Assembly: GCA_950295325.1 (NCBI GenBank)
Contig: OX485806.1
Span: 45,195,169 to 45,255,168, forward strand
From: Polytrichum commune
Taxonomy: Eukaryota > Streptophyta > Polytrichopsida > Polytrichales > Polytrichaceae
Reading direction: 5' to 3'
DNA length: 60,000 bases
Position numbers and translations under genes: made by a program
The notes under the pieces: generated by a model
Seen by the model: only the letters and a program-made list of their open reading frames with translations
Told to the model about the DNA's origin: nothing
Databases searched by the model: none
Part shown: in pieces, positions 47,301-59,117 of the stretch
How the letters are laid out: every line of letters begins with the position of its first letter
How positions within the stretch are numbered: position 1 is the stretch's first letter

Positions 47301-47853
47301 TCGCCGAAGGCAAAAAAATCACATTTCGGTGCCAGGGACACAGTACTGGAGCAGACCTCTTTGCTACCGCGCGACCACAGAAGTCTTCACTACCCCAACA
47401 GAATTCAGATGGACCTCTGACAGTTCGCGAGGGAGGTGGTGCCACATGCAATCGTGGCCATCCATGTGGACCCACCTTGACGTGCCATGTGCACGATTTA
47501 CGACTCAACAATGACTAATCGCCAAACCCTGATGAGGGTATGATGGTGTACGACCTCCGCTTCCCATCATCCCCGGTCGCGCCAGGGAGAGGTCGCGCGG
47601 AGAACGCCGGAGGATGTCGACCATAGTCCGGAGCATCATGGTGAGAGAAGGTGAGTTCATGACTAGCTTACATGTTTTTGCTTGCCTGCACCAATGGCAG
47701 CATGAACTCCTTCATCCTAGCCACTCGTTTGTCACGTTGCTTCTCATAGGAGCATCTAGAGTCCTCCGCATCCGATTCGCTTCCGTCATGTGCGCTGCCT
47801 GGCGAATTTTTCGTGTCAGGGTCTTCAGTCCCACGTGGCCTAGCAGCCGACAT
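41329..47853 (-). pseudogene. CACTA second gene (Ptta/En-Spm-type, TNPA-like) ending in an FCP1/NIF-like HAD domain
   Basis: Modelled exons on the minus strand: 47853-47672, 46802-46636, 45174-44303, 43352-43178 and 43106-41329. All junctions have GT-AG sites and compatible phase once a C9 run near 45070 is read one base shorter. Exon 1 starts MSAARPRGTEDPDTKNS and contains CSYEKQRDKRVARMKEFM. Exon 3 begins acidic (EEEDDDALSQQEATVELPW), is Q/W/M-rich, then has EPDQWARLCEYWSRPETEEK followed by a K/R-rich stretch, resembling the plant Ptta/En-Spm transposase family. Exon 5 opens with a predicted coiled region and, after a second shift at a G7 run near 42475, continues as KLLILNVHGTLLDTSLL, RRFVFRPWMVEFLRRCLKFF, KPLFVWSAKDCEMI and NTIIVDHHAPRVECNP. 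This resembles plant FCP1/NIF phosphatases, but the nucleophile Asp is Asn and the later Asp-Asp is Asp-His. Role unknown. Confidence 0.65.
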
Positions 47854-50493
47854 GCTTGAGGCCCTCTACTGTCACCCAGCGACGACTGCCGCTCGTACTC
47901 CATTCCGTAGTTCGTGCTGCTTGGTTAGTATTCGTGGCGGCTACAATCTATCAGGGTTCACTCCAAGTGCGGTGAGGGTATGGACTACGCTTGTGTATTC
48001 ACTCAGCCATAGCCGCAAATATGCACCATGGTTCGCTGATTCATGCCTTGAGCAAGACTCGCAATGCGACATCTACAATGTAGGACATTATATTCAGATC
48101 TGCGCCCCTCCAACGGCTACAGGTCGTGAGTAATGAAGGTTAAAACGCCACCCGACCGGGATGCTAGGGTTTTATCCGCCACAGTCGCATGTCCCGCGAT
48201 TGACTGATAAAAGACTACAATGCCACGTGTACAACTAGGTTTATGACTAGGTAGATGACTACAACATTAACGACTGGTATACGACTAATTACAGCACCAC
48301 TTCGGGCTTGAAAGTCGAAGGCAGGGGATTGAAAATTCTAAGAGCATTAGAGGTTAAGAGGTGGCTTGTTTACATGGATGATAAGAGTGATGGGGACCCT
48401 ACTATCAAAATACCTCCAACGCGGTGTAGGTTAAGTTGGATGTTAACTATATGGAAGAACAAACAGAGTTCGATAAGATCTATTTAGAGTGGTTGTGATA
48501 ACTTTTGGTAGATGAGTTTCTGCTCATACCTACTACCCCTCAGTGTTTTTAAATATTTTGAAATCAGCCAATTCACCACTCTCATCATTATTTTGCCACC
48601 AATTTGACTCAGCATGAGTAAGATTGTCTTGAAGTATTCAAAATGGTTGTCTATGCAACTGAATCAGTGAATGCCATACAAGGTAGTGGGCATCTGAATT
48701 TCCCAAGTGCTCTTCTTAGTGGACAACTCATTTTCATCTATGAGTGGTGCAAAATGCCGATATGAAAACAATCATTTCTAATATTTTACTGAAGTCCAAA
48801 AACACAGGTCATTAGCTTAAATGGATCAAATATGGGACACGCTGGCCACTGACTTCTTTTGGGCCCCTATGTAACAATTGAAGTCATGGAGTATCTCAAA
48901 TTTGGTTTTTTGTAAATAAATCGCATGACGTCCAGAATTCATGGTCTCATTTTCACTGGCCTCCTTGTGGCTTGGAGGTTTACGTCCTCTTCTTCTGTCT
49001 AGTAAGAAATGTCGACTCCTGGAAGCAACCACTGTTGTACAGATTTTTTTTTTCTGGTATATCATGAGGTAGAGCGTCTTCAGATATATCATGAGGTAGA
49101 ACGTTATTTCCGCCTCAACTATAGAATTAGAGTGGCCCATGTTAATAATCTCCATACTTATTCTCCATCCACAGTAATAGGACTATTTATTGTAGATACT
49201 TGCCCTGGTAGTACAGATTTAGTCATTGTTCTAATTATCTGCTTATATAATGACTATGGCATTCCTTTACTACTGTTGAATTTACATCAATGTCCATGAT
49301 ATGGATCATATGTTTCATGTAGTAATGTTATCAAGAGATTGCCCCTCACTGCATTTATCCTTGCAAGGGACAAATGCAGTAAACCAGAATTGTGTATGTT
49401 TTAAGTCATACGTTTCTTGTGTTTTTTATGAGGTAGTCCAGGTCAGTAGACTTTCAGTCATGTCTCAATGCTAACTCAAACAATCCTTGCTGTCCTTATT
49501 ACAGGAAACAGTGACAAATGGAAGGCGAAAGGTCATGGTTGCTACCAGAATATGGAGTACCCTTATTACTTCTAGTCTGACTTCTAGAACTTCCAACCAT
49601 TTCTCCAAATTCATAGCTGACATAACGAAGAAGTCACACTTGTCAACAAGGAGGCATAAGATGCAAATTGAGGAAGTCAGATTATAAGTGCTTACTTTTT
49701 TTGAAACCTGTGTTCCAGGAGTTTTTACGACAGCAGACATGTCTACACACAGAAAACTCGTACCAACTTTATGAGAAATTTGTACCAACTGGAATCGTGA
49801 AAGGGGTACATGGACATACCAGAACATTGTGCAAACCATTGAGGTCTCTTTCTCTAACTCATATATCAGATGAGTAGTTCTGTCACTCATAAGCCTAAGT
49901 CTTGGCTTCGTGGACTTCAAATTTGATTTGATTTCAATGCAAATGTGACATGAGCGTTCGCATGATTTAACCTCATTCAAGTCAAATGTGACGAAACCAA
50001 CCTTATTATAGGTAATCTTCTAGACTTGAATTCCATTGGGGAAATTATATATAGGATAACTTACTCTGCCCAACTTGATTCAATTCATTTTCCAGACCTG
50101 CACTTATTCAATTTGTACCTTCAAGATTGTGCACAGTACTATTGAATTTCTTGGATAGGCGCATGTTATACATCATTCAAAGAAATGTAATTCGGTACAC
50201 ATCTTTCTTAATATCATAGCTACGTCAACAATGCATTTTCTAGTGGTGACTCAATGGCCACTTGTTATTGACAACACATTTAAAGGATGATTTGGTGATA
50301 TTGTCATTAACATTGTGTCTTTACTAAACATGAGCCAGAGGGTAACTTGTGGCCAACTCCTAAAATCTGAGGTCAATTGTCATCTCATAGATGCTTCCGC
50401 GTGAAGTTCTTTGTTTGTTAAAATTATGAAAACAATCACTACACCTATTACCCAAATTAGTGAGGGATGGTTAATAGTGTGTGTGGGAAAGTA
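47854..50493. other. CACTA interior between the two divergent genes, left part
   Basis: A dense group of tgactg/gacta words at 48185-48295 lies just upstream of the minus-strand gene and may be its promoter with TNPA-type sites. The minus-strand open frame 49471-49980 (169 codons) has no recognised domain. No other gene was seen. Confidence 0.4.
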
Positions 50494-50814
50494 CACTAAA
50501 TAGGATATCGAGTGTTTGATACACTAAATGCGAATGAATGCACTCAATATCAATAACCATATGAATGTAAGTAAGATTAAATGTAATCTCAAACACTAAA
50601 TATCAACTATGGTAGTATGTGGACGTGACATGTTTGAATTTAATGTTAGTAAGGATATGAAAAAAAGGGATATAATAAGGGAGGTGGCAGTTGGGAAGGT
50701 AGCGGTACATTAATGTTGCTGAACACTATAGGTTAAAGAATTGAAAATTAGTATTGAGCAAGGTGGGGTAGTAGAAAACCTAAATATAATCAAACACTAA
50801 ATATCTTATTAGTG
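50494..50814. mobile_element. TA-flanked MITE, copy 2 (321 bp)
   Basis: The ends read CACTAAATAGGATATCGAGTG and, inverted, CACTAATAAGATATTTAGTG, with TA outside each (50492-50493 and 50815-50816). It is the inverse-orientation relative of the copy at 30320-30635. Here it is inserted in the CACTA element, between its two genes. Confidence 0.78.
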
Positions 50815-51022
50815 TAGTGAAGGTGACACTAAAGCTCTTTATGCAGTGAAATTAGTGCCACCAAAAGAGCTAGGAAGCATTGTTCATTGTAAATAATATT
50901 CATAACATCATTAATCGTTGCAGATGATGTTTGTTTCAAATGCCTTGACAGATTGCAGGGTTACTAGCATCCTAAACTACTCAGCTGTACTCAAGAAAGC
51001 TTGCTTTCTTGTTGAATTCAAG

Positions 51023-51085
51023 CAGGTGCTTGTCACAGGCTCATTGTATCTGGTTGGCGACGTTTTGAGACTTCTGAAGCATTAA
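51023..51085 (+). pseudogene. C-terminal fragment of folylpolyglutamate synthase, captured in CACTA
   Basis: The frame reads QVLVTGSLYLVGDVLRLLKH and then TAA. This is the highly conserved C-terminal end of plant folylpolyglutamate/dihydrofolate synthases (VLVTGSLHLVGDVL). The same frame is open upstream to an acceptor-like CAG at 50921-50923, but that text is not recognisably FPGS and may be retained intron. No ATP-binding or Mur-ligase motifs of the family were found nearby. It is therefore a gene fragment, plausibly picked up by the transposon. Confidence 0.7.
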
Positions 51086-52504
51086 GTGAATCCAAGAGTC
51101 GTGCAATGCTTATTGCTGAAGTGGAAGGTACATGAACATGAAAGACACCTTCATGTTTTTGTTAGATTTTAAATGCCTTGAATTATTCTTGTACCGGGCT
51201 CTCTACCTCAAGGTAGAGGATTTGAAGGAAGAATTTGGGATTGTGGTTCAGTTATGGAGGTTAAATCTGTATAGAAGGTGCATCATGCTTGGTTCAAGCA
51301 CTTCATTACTGTCAGGTTTGCGCTTATGATCTTCAATCAGATTTTTTCATTACATAGCATATCTGTATGTGGCTGCATGTAAAGAATTGTTGTATTGCTG
51401 TTCATAAGATTCATCCCAGCCAGCCTGCTGAATATTTCTTACCCTTGGAAGAGCAGACAATTCTAATATTGGGCATTAATGGAGTCAAAGTCTGCATCCC
51501 TAGTCAATGATGCCTTTACTTGCATCTATGGAATGTTCTGCAGACAAAATGCTGCTCTTCATGTGATGATTATCCCCAGCAACACCACCTCTATACAGTC
51601 ACATAAGTTATAGCGAGGCACCAATGCTTCCCTTTATGGGATGGGGGCACACCTCGAGTGGGTGTGGGTTAGTTCTACCGACATGAAGCACACCGGCATG
51701 GCCCTGGTCACAAGGAATGAGGCCTAAACTAGACTGGCAACATACCCTGGCCTTTTTCAGCAGGGCGCCCAAAGCCCTTTTCTACCCTTTTTGTTGCTTG
51801 AGGTATTCACAATTGTTGTCTATGCAACTATATCTATAACCCTTTTTGGTGATAGCCACTCACCCTTGGCTAATGGCACTCATTCATGGTGTTTTCTTAT
51901 GTATTGGGAATCATGCTCATGAACTCGCGATATGAAGTAGGGCAAAGAGCAGCTGGCGGTCGAAGAGGTCGCCCTGAAGTTTCAAAACGCCCAAGGGCCC
52001 CACGAGATGGCAATGTTGAACTAGCCATATCTTTACATGTATGGATTCTGGTTATTTTAATTTATTTGGCCTACAGCATTGGTGAAAGATTAGAGTTTGT
52101 AATGTAATGTTTCAGTGCAGCTCCAATTGTGGATTGCATTGCCATTGTTCATTATGTGGCTCATGAAACCTCTTACAATATTGGAATGCCTAATAGTCAA
52201 GGTATTCGAAGGCGATCTATAGTTACTGTGTTTGATTTGCTGACCATCAGATTGAATACTGCTGCATCTTCCAACTATTGCAGGTGGTCTCTTATTCTGT
52301 CTCTCTGCGTGTCTCCTGGACTGTGTGCGACAGTTGTGCTCCAATGTTGTTATGTGCAGATGGACTCAAGTGGAGTCACGGAAGCCCACAATTTGTTATC
52401 CAACTAAACTATGTTTGCAGCCGGTCTTGCAGTGGGTTTACAGTGGTTTTGCAGTGGCTTCATAGCGCTTTTGCAGTTGACTTTGCCGTGGTTTTGCAAG
52501 TTCA
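51086..52504. other. CACTA interior upstream of TNP2
   Basis: No gene recognised. The word gatgggggcacacctcgagtgg near 51639 also occurs near 46931, inside the intron of the minus-strand gene. This suggests an internal duplication or a shared insertion. Confidence 0.4.
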
Positions 52505-55500
52505 ATGGATGGAGGAAGCTTCCCTCTCAATGACAAGAGACGTCAAAAACATCGCGACAATCGTTTATGGAGGAGGGAGCAGGAGAGGGCCACTCTGTAC
52601 AAATTGAAACGACTCCATTGCCCATGTTGCAGGTGCAAAGGTCGAGTGCAATGCTCTTTGGCAAAGGTGAAGGATCACCTTATAAACAATGGAAGGGAAC
52701 CTGCATTCCGAGTTTGGAGGGGCCCTGGAGCTAGGGACGCCTCAGATGACGAATGGGAACAAGAGTTTAGGAAACCATGCGAAGCACATGTTGGACAGTT
52801 TGATGTTGGGTTGGATATGCAGGGCATGGTTGAGGACGCTTTTCAAAAATGCGATGAGTCCCCACTCCCGGTGCCTCCATTGGAGGAACAACTCGAGAAC
52901 ATCGTCATGGAAGCCTTGACAATTGCGGACGAGCTAGCAAATGTTGGTGGTGATGAATCCGACGATGGGACAGATGACGAACCTATGGGAGACAACGAAG
53001 GTAGGTCAGCCGAGGAAGAGAACCATGACGACCCACGTGTGCTGGAGGAAGCCATGGAGGAGTTGTACCATGGAGCGAGGTCGTCAACACTGGCAGCCAC
53101 AATTTTGATAATGACTTTGTGCACGATACATGGCGTGAGCAACGCTTTTGCGGACCAGCTCTTCACATTATTCCGCAATCACCTTCTTCCTAGTGAGAAT
53201 CAATTGCCCAAAAACTACTATGCCGCAAAAGTCTTGATTAAAAAACTAGGATTAAATTACAACACAATTCATGCATGGCAAGCAGGTTGTGTTTTATTTA
53301 GGGGACAATATAAGATGCAACATGTTGTCCAAAGTGTAAGAAACCGCGGTACAAAGACGAGGCCAAAAAAAGAAGACCATGGAAAGTCCTTAGGCACTTT
53401 CCTTTGATCCCTAGGCTTAAACGTATGTTTCGCACGCCGGCAATATCGGAGCTATTGTTGTGGCATGCAAAGAGTAAAAGCACAGATGGATTAGTCAGAC
53501 ATCCGTGTGACTCCAAGGCTTGGAGGCATGTCCATGAAGTTGTAGATTGTAGTTTTGGCAATGACGACCGCAACATCCACCTAGGATTGGCAGCGGATGG
53601 CGTGAACCCTTTCAAACTGACGCGCTGCAGTTGGAGCACGTGGCCGGTAATGTTGTTAAATTACAACCTTCCTCCTTGGTTGAGCACAAAGAAATTTTTC
53701 ATCATGTTAGCTCTGCTGATTCCCGGAAAACAATCTGTGACCTCAGAAGTGTTTGATGTGTACTTGGAGCCTCTGGTGGAGGAGTTGGTGCAGCTATGGA
53801 AGGGTGTGGTGGCCTACGATGTGTTGAAAGATCACGGTAGTAGGACATTCAAACTTCGAGCTGTGTTGTTATGGACGATGCACGATTTTCCAGGATATGG
53901 AACTGTCGCAGGGGTTGCCCATCAAGGCTATGTTGCGTGTCTGGTTTGTGGACCGCAATTCAGAGGTGAACACTCAATTGAACTTGGAAAGCAAACGTAC
54001 ACGGACACAAGGAGGTGGCTACCACATGACGACCCATGGAGGTCCGCCACAATGAAGGACCACTTTAATGGTCGTGAAGATAACCGCGGCAAACCCGATG
54101 TAGTCAATGCGGATGAGCAAGTGGAATGAGCCATTGAGTACAAAACTTGGCTGGATGAGGGCAACAAAGATGGAGCTGTGGGAGATCCTTCGAAAGTACA
54201 TGGTGTCAAGAGGAAGAGTATTCTACACAACCTGCCGTATTGGAAGGTAATGGTTGAACACCATTTATATATTAAATGTTTATAGTATTCAAGGGTGATG
54301 TGTCCTATAACTGAAGAATGGTCTCAGAACGTGATTTGTGCTTTCCCAGCTATAGTGTGTCCACGCTCTCTCTGCACTTTGTCAAGTCCAGACTATAGAT
54401 GAAGTGTATGTGACAGCAGAAGAAGACTTCTCCTTTTCTGACCTCGGGATCAATGACTGGATGTCCTGAAGTACTCATGTAATAACAGACTTTCCAGCAT
54501 TTACAACACAAATCACAGTCATAAACAGAGTTGTTGTGGGCCAATATTATTGTGGTGGTGCTAGTGTCTGTAGAACACATCTTGTTACTTTTGAAGTGTG
54601 GATTGTAGATGAAGTGTATGTGAAAGCAGAAGGGAACGTCTCATTTTTTGACGCCGGAATTCCAGACTGGATGTCCTGAAGTAGTCATGTAATGACAGAT
54701 TTTTACACATTTACAACACAAATCACAGTCATAAACAGAGTTGTTGTGGACCAACATTCTTGTGGTGGTGGTAGTGTCTGTAGAACATATTCAATTCTGA
54801 AGTTTATCACAATGCAGGACCTCCTCATACGATACACCCTGGACGTTATGCACTGTGAGCAAAATCTTGCGAAAAATATTCTGAAGACCGTGACTGGACT
54901 CAAGGACACGGTGAAGGTTAGGCGGGACCTGCAACGCAGAGGCATTAGGAGACATTTATGGCTTACCCCACATCCCAAAAAGACTGGCAGAATGCTGAAA
55001 CCAGCTGCCCCGTATGTGCTGACCAATGAAGAATTTGACGCTTTTGCCAACACTATCGAGTCTTTGAAGCCACCATCGGGGCTAGTCTCAAACATGGCAC
55101 AGTACATACGGAAGAAGAAATTTGGGGGATTGAAGTCACACGACTACCACGTGTTTATGCAACAAGTCATGCCTTTAGCCCTACGCGGTCTTTTGCAACG
55201 TGGACCGAGAATGGCGGTCATGAGAATTTGCAGGGTGTTTCGGACAATATGTGGTAGCGTGTGGAATCCCTCGGAGCTTGAAGATTTACAAGCGGACGTG
55301 GCACGGAGCATGGCACTTTTGGAGATTCATTTCCCTCCGTCATTTTTTGATATTATGACACATCTAGTATATCACCTCGTTGGGGAATTGGACTTGTGTG
55401 GACCTGTATCTTCAAGGTGGATGTATCCTATTGAAAGATACATGAAGACATTAAAGGAATATGTAAGGAACATGGCAAGACCGGAGGCGTGCATGGCGGA

Positions 55501-56701
55501 GGGATATGTGAGGGACGAATGTCTGGGATTCATAACGGAGTATTTACAAAGATTTGAGGTTGTTGACCACCGGGTTTGGGACGCAGATGAAGAGTATGGA
55601 GACGCAGAGGAGGTGTTGGAAGGGGCCGGAGCGAAGTACATGATGTCAGCAGCGCTGAGAGATCTTGCCCACCAATATGCACTGTCAAATTTGTCTCTCA
55701 TGGAACCTTGGCACAAGTGAGTCATTATGTGCTCTGACAAACCATTGAACAACTGTGTGTTCCATACAAGTAGTACAAAATGAAAGAAGAGGCACCAGTC
55801 ATTGTGGACCCCTGAAACTGAAAACACAATCTCGGTCAAATCGCATAGTTGTCGAGTGGCCACCAGTACATCCGTTCACCTTCGTCTGCTGGCTATGAGA
55901 TGGAAACAATGCAACAATTTATTTTGGAAGCTGTAATGCATGCATTGATTTTGGCGGGTGGGCATGTGCAGGCAATGGGAAGACGAAAAGGTGACAAACC
56001 CCGACATTCCTCTTTTCGAGAAATGGATCAAAGATGCAGTACATAGGCAACTCGTGGACCCCAACAATGTAGATGACTTGGACCGAGTGTTGTTGTGTAG
56101 TAGACCATCACAAGCAACCACGCGTTACACAGGGATGAAGGCATATGGAAACCACTTTCGGGTGGACGACCGGCAATCCGCCACACTTCAAACTTATGAT
56201 AGCGGTGTGGCGTCCGTGTTTCACATTGCCTCGATGGAGTCGGCATCAACAACATTACCCTACGTGGGAGTACTAAAGGATATCCTGAAATTGAACTATG
56301 GCCCACTTTGAACCCATGTTATCATTTTTAGGTGCGAGTGGATGAAACAATGCGACAATCGGGGTAATCCTACTTATGTAAGAGATGATGCTGGATTCAT
56401 GGTTGTTAATTTCCGCCACAAAGTGCCAAAGATGGCGGAGCCGTTTATTTTTCCTAGCCAAGCAACACAAGTATTTTGGTCAGAGGAAGTGGGCAAACCG
56501 GGATGGAGAGTTGTGTTGGCGAAGGAGGCATGCGCAAGAAGACATGAACAATGCACATCAGATGTATTCATTACTACAGGCACACAAGTAGATGGAGTGG
56601 ACACAGGGGAGCGTCTGAATCCATCGCCGAGTACCGTCTCCCTAGTGGGAGCCATAGAACTTTCAGATTCGGAGAACTTATTGGCAGTGGCAAGATTTTA
56701 G
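52505..56701 (+). pseudogene. TNP2-type CACTA transposase
   Basis: Exons 52505-54246, 54818-55716 and 55972-56701; junctions PYWK/DLLIRYTLDVMHCE and EPWHK/QWEDEKV are in phase. The N-terminal transposase-associated zinc domain has HCPCCRCKGRVQCSLAKVKD followed by HL and W residues. The core has CPKCKKPRYK, LGLAADGVNPFKL (the aspartate typical of the TNP2 family) and LWTMHDFPGYGTVAG. The middle has YTLDVMHCEQNLAKNIL and KSHDYHVFMQQVMPLALRGL. Then come FPPSFFDIMTHLVYHLVGEL and RWMYPIERYMKTLKEYVRN, closing with FRVDDRQSATLQTYDSGV. Defects: one base missing near 53313, TGA at about 54127 and TGA at about 56309, the last fitting a TGG change. It would be the DNA-cleaving enzyme if intact. Confidence 0.9.
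54397..54805 (+). repeat. Direct duplication (~209 bp) inside a TNP2 intron
   Basis: gatgaagtgtatgtga occurs at 54399 and 54608, and acaacacaaatcacagtca and tagtgtctgtagaaca recur with the same offset. The second unit ends at the acceptor of exon 2. The copies differ at many positions, so the duplication is old. Confidence 0.85.
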
Positions 56702-57535
56702 AAGTGTGTGAGAACATATGACCACATTTTTTGATGAGCCCATAAAAAATGTTCTGTTGGAGAGTGGGGGCGGTTGCAGGTAATGTAGGGGGGATTTTGC
56801 CTGCTGACATTTGCAGCTAGATACATGGTAAAGATGAGTGTAGTTGCAAACATGTTGAACACAGATTTTGGAGGGAGACACCCTCAAGTATGGGCAATTA
56901 TAATATGACTAGATTATGAGTCCAATACGACTTGTCAATGTCTGACATTGTGTACATGGCATGGCCCTCGAAGTGCAAACATGAGTACATTGATACATAT
57001 TAATTGTTCACTCCAGGCCACCTCATTGTCTGGAAAATGCCTCCTCAGTGTGTGAAGTGGCATGCCACCTCATTGTCTGCAACATGTTTAGTCATTTCAG
57101 TTTTGATTTGAGTCATTACGGCGACTCGTCATCACCACGATGATGGCCGTACACCCTTAATCAATTTTTGTGTGACACGTCCTTCACTGTACACGTGGGC
57201 CTAGTATTGGTTACGGACTATTTTACAGTGATGACATAGTATGCCCCAGTCACGGCCAACAGTTAAATCACTGCAGATTTGCCACATAGGATTTCCCGTC
57301 GCGCATCCCCATGCAGTGGATGAATCTGAAAGGCACAACGCACAAATGAACAAATGTTTGGGGTTTCGTTCAACACATTTCATCGAGGAGTCACTACCAT
57401 GACTGAACAACGACTAAGCGTTTGTACACGTCAGCGGAATTGACTGTGGCGCGCGACTAAGTCATTTAATGAGTAGTTGAGGATACGCAGTCGTTTATTC
57501 CATGATCAGAATGGACAAGTTTTATTCTAGTGTGT

Positions 57536-59117
57536 CATGTTATACTTGGTACTCTTTGCACCGACTGCCTGAAGTACGAGTTGGAAAGTTCTGCTTATTC
57601 AGTGTCTCCAATTGCAAGGAGTTGTTTGGGAATGCCTCACGAACAAGATATGGCCCCAACCACACTGCATCAAACTTACCCGGAAATTCAAGCTTTCTAG
57701 CATCTTGAATCATCACCATCATACATGGCCTTAGTGCTCTCTTCTTGTGTCGTTTATCGAAGATGATCTTCCTTCGGCTTTGGATGGCCTCGATATGTTA
57801 AGCGTTCATCCGTCTTCTCTCATCAAGCTTTTCAAATGTTGTCAATCTATTCCTCAATGATTGACTATCCGTGAGACACGAATTCACTGCGACTCGTAAG
57901 GACTCCACCTCAAACTCAATGGGAAGAGTAGCTTCCAATCCATAAATCAATGAGAATGTGTGACTTGTGTCGTCACCTTGAAGGTCGTTCGATAGGCCCA
58001 CAATGCCGCGGTCAACTTAACATCCCAATCTTTCTTAGAATTGTGAATTGTCTTGTGAAGAATACTCACCAATGTCTTGTTAACTCGCTCCGTTTGACCA
58101 TTGGTCTGCGGATGATAAGGAGTTGTTTTCCTATGGTCTATTTTGAACCTATCTGTCATCTCTTGAATTATCTTATTCAGGAAATGAGTTCCCCTATCAC
58201 TAACCAAAATCTTGGGACACTCGAACCTTGAGATGATGTTCTCATACATAAATGTGGCGGCATTAGCAGCTATGTTTATCTTCACAACTTTAGCTTCCGC
58301 CCACTTAGTCAAATACTATGTGACCACGACAATGTACGTCATACCTTTTGAAGAATGGGGGTGGACCCCTCCAACATAATCGATCCCCCACTTCTCAAAA
58401 GGAACTAAAGCTAAAGACACATAAAGGGGCATTTCGATACGGAGGTCATTCCTTGCATATCTATGACAGACATCACATTTCTTGACGTACTCCTTAGCGT
58501 CCTTAAACAAGTCGGGCCAAAAATAACCTGCCCTCAATATTTTTTGGCCTGTGAATAGTCCAGAAAAATGTCCACCACATGTACTATCATGGCATGTTGA
58601 CAAGATGCAAGGCATTTCTACCTCCGACACACAACGTCTCAACAAGCCATCGGCTCCCCTTCTGAATAGTCTATGTCCTATCACCACATAGTGTCTGCTA
58701 TTAACTCTAACCTTTCTCCGTTCTTCCCTTGTCCAATCTCCCGTTAGCTGTTGGGTTGTTAGAAACTCGACGATGCCTGAGTACCAATCAGCCTTAGCGG
58801 TTACCATGAAGAGATTGTTATCCCTCAAATTGTCGTCAACTGGACTGGACCCAACCTCGTCAGACAACCTTGATAAGTGGTCCGCCTGCAAGTGCATACG
58901 CCCAGGCTTATACTCCACGGTGTAGTCGAACTCTTCCAACAACATGATCCATTTAGCCAACCTCCCGCTCAATTCCGCCTTGTTGACTAAAAACTTGATG
59001 GCCATGTGATCGACGAAGAAAACCATTGGATTACACATAAGGTAATGGCAAAATTTCTTAACTGAGAAGACCATGGCCAAACACTCTCTTTCAGTGGTAG
59101 AATAATTTCTATCTGCA
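57536..59117 (-). pseudogene. Ty3/gypsy pol remnant, copy 2 (RNase H and integrase)
   Basis: Reading the minus strand: RNYSTTERECLAMVFSVKKF and RLAKWIMLLEEFDYTVEYKP (RNase H). Then GHRLFRRGADGLLRRCVSEV and CDVCHRYARNDLRIEMPLYV (integrase zinc finger), WGIDYVGGVHPHSSKG, VSDRGTHFLNKI and QTNGQTERVNKT (integrase core). The C-terminal MVMIQDARKLEFPGKFDAVW follows. A TAG near 58315 and frame changes near 57960 and 57790 break it. It is better preserved than copy 1 around the zinc finger. RT lies beyond 59117 and is absent. Confidence 0.9.

Larger units (their letters stand above)
39386..57532. mobile_element. CACTA (En/Spm) transposon, 18.1 kb, complete ends
   Basis: The left end CACTACAAGAAAATCGG is the canonical CACTA terminus. 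The right end, inverted, is CACTAGAATAAAACTTG. TGT lies outside both ends (39383-39385 and 57533-57535), the 3-bp duplication expected of this superfamily. Inside are a TNP2-type transposase pseudogene (+), a divergently transcribed En/Spm second gene (-), a folylpolyglutamate-synthase-like fragment and a TA-flanked MITE. It interrupts gypsy copy 2. 56702-57389 holds no gene. Confidence 0.93.
37197..59117 (-). mobile_element. Ty3/gypsy retrotransposon copy 2, split by a CACTA element
   Basis: The pol part (59117-57536) and the LTR-like part (39382-37197) are separated by the CACTA element at 39386-57532. The bases left and right of CACTA reconstitute the copy-1 order: integrase C-terminus, a short spacer ending in ccatcccc, then tgatggtcgc. 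The spacer words gtcggtgcaa and atccatcccctgatgg occur on opposite sides of the insertion and adjacent to one another in copy 1. The 5' half is missing; near 59116 it meets another candidate transposon end. Confidence 0.88.

Noticed and set aside
49471-49980. A 169-codon minus-strand open frame inside CACTA as a captured gene
   Set aside because: No recognisable domain or splice context, and the overlapping + strand is similarly open. Left as unassigned sequence.
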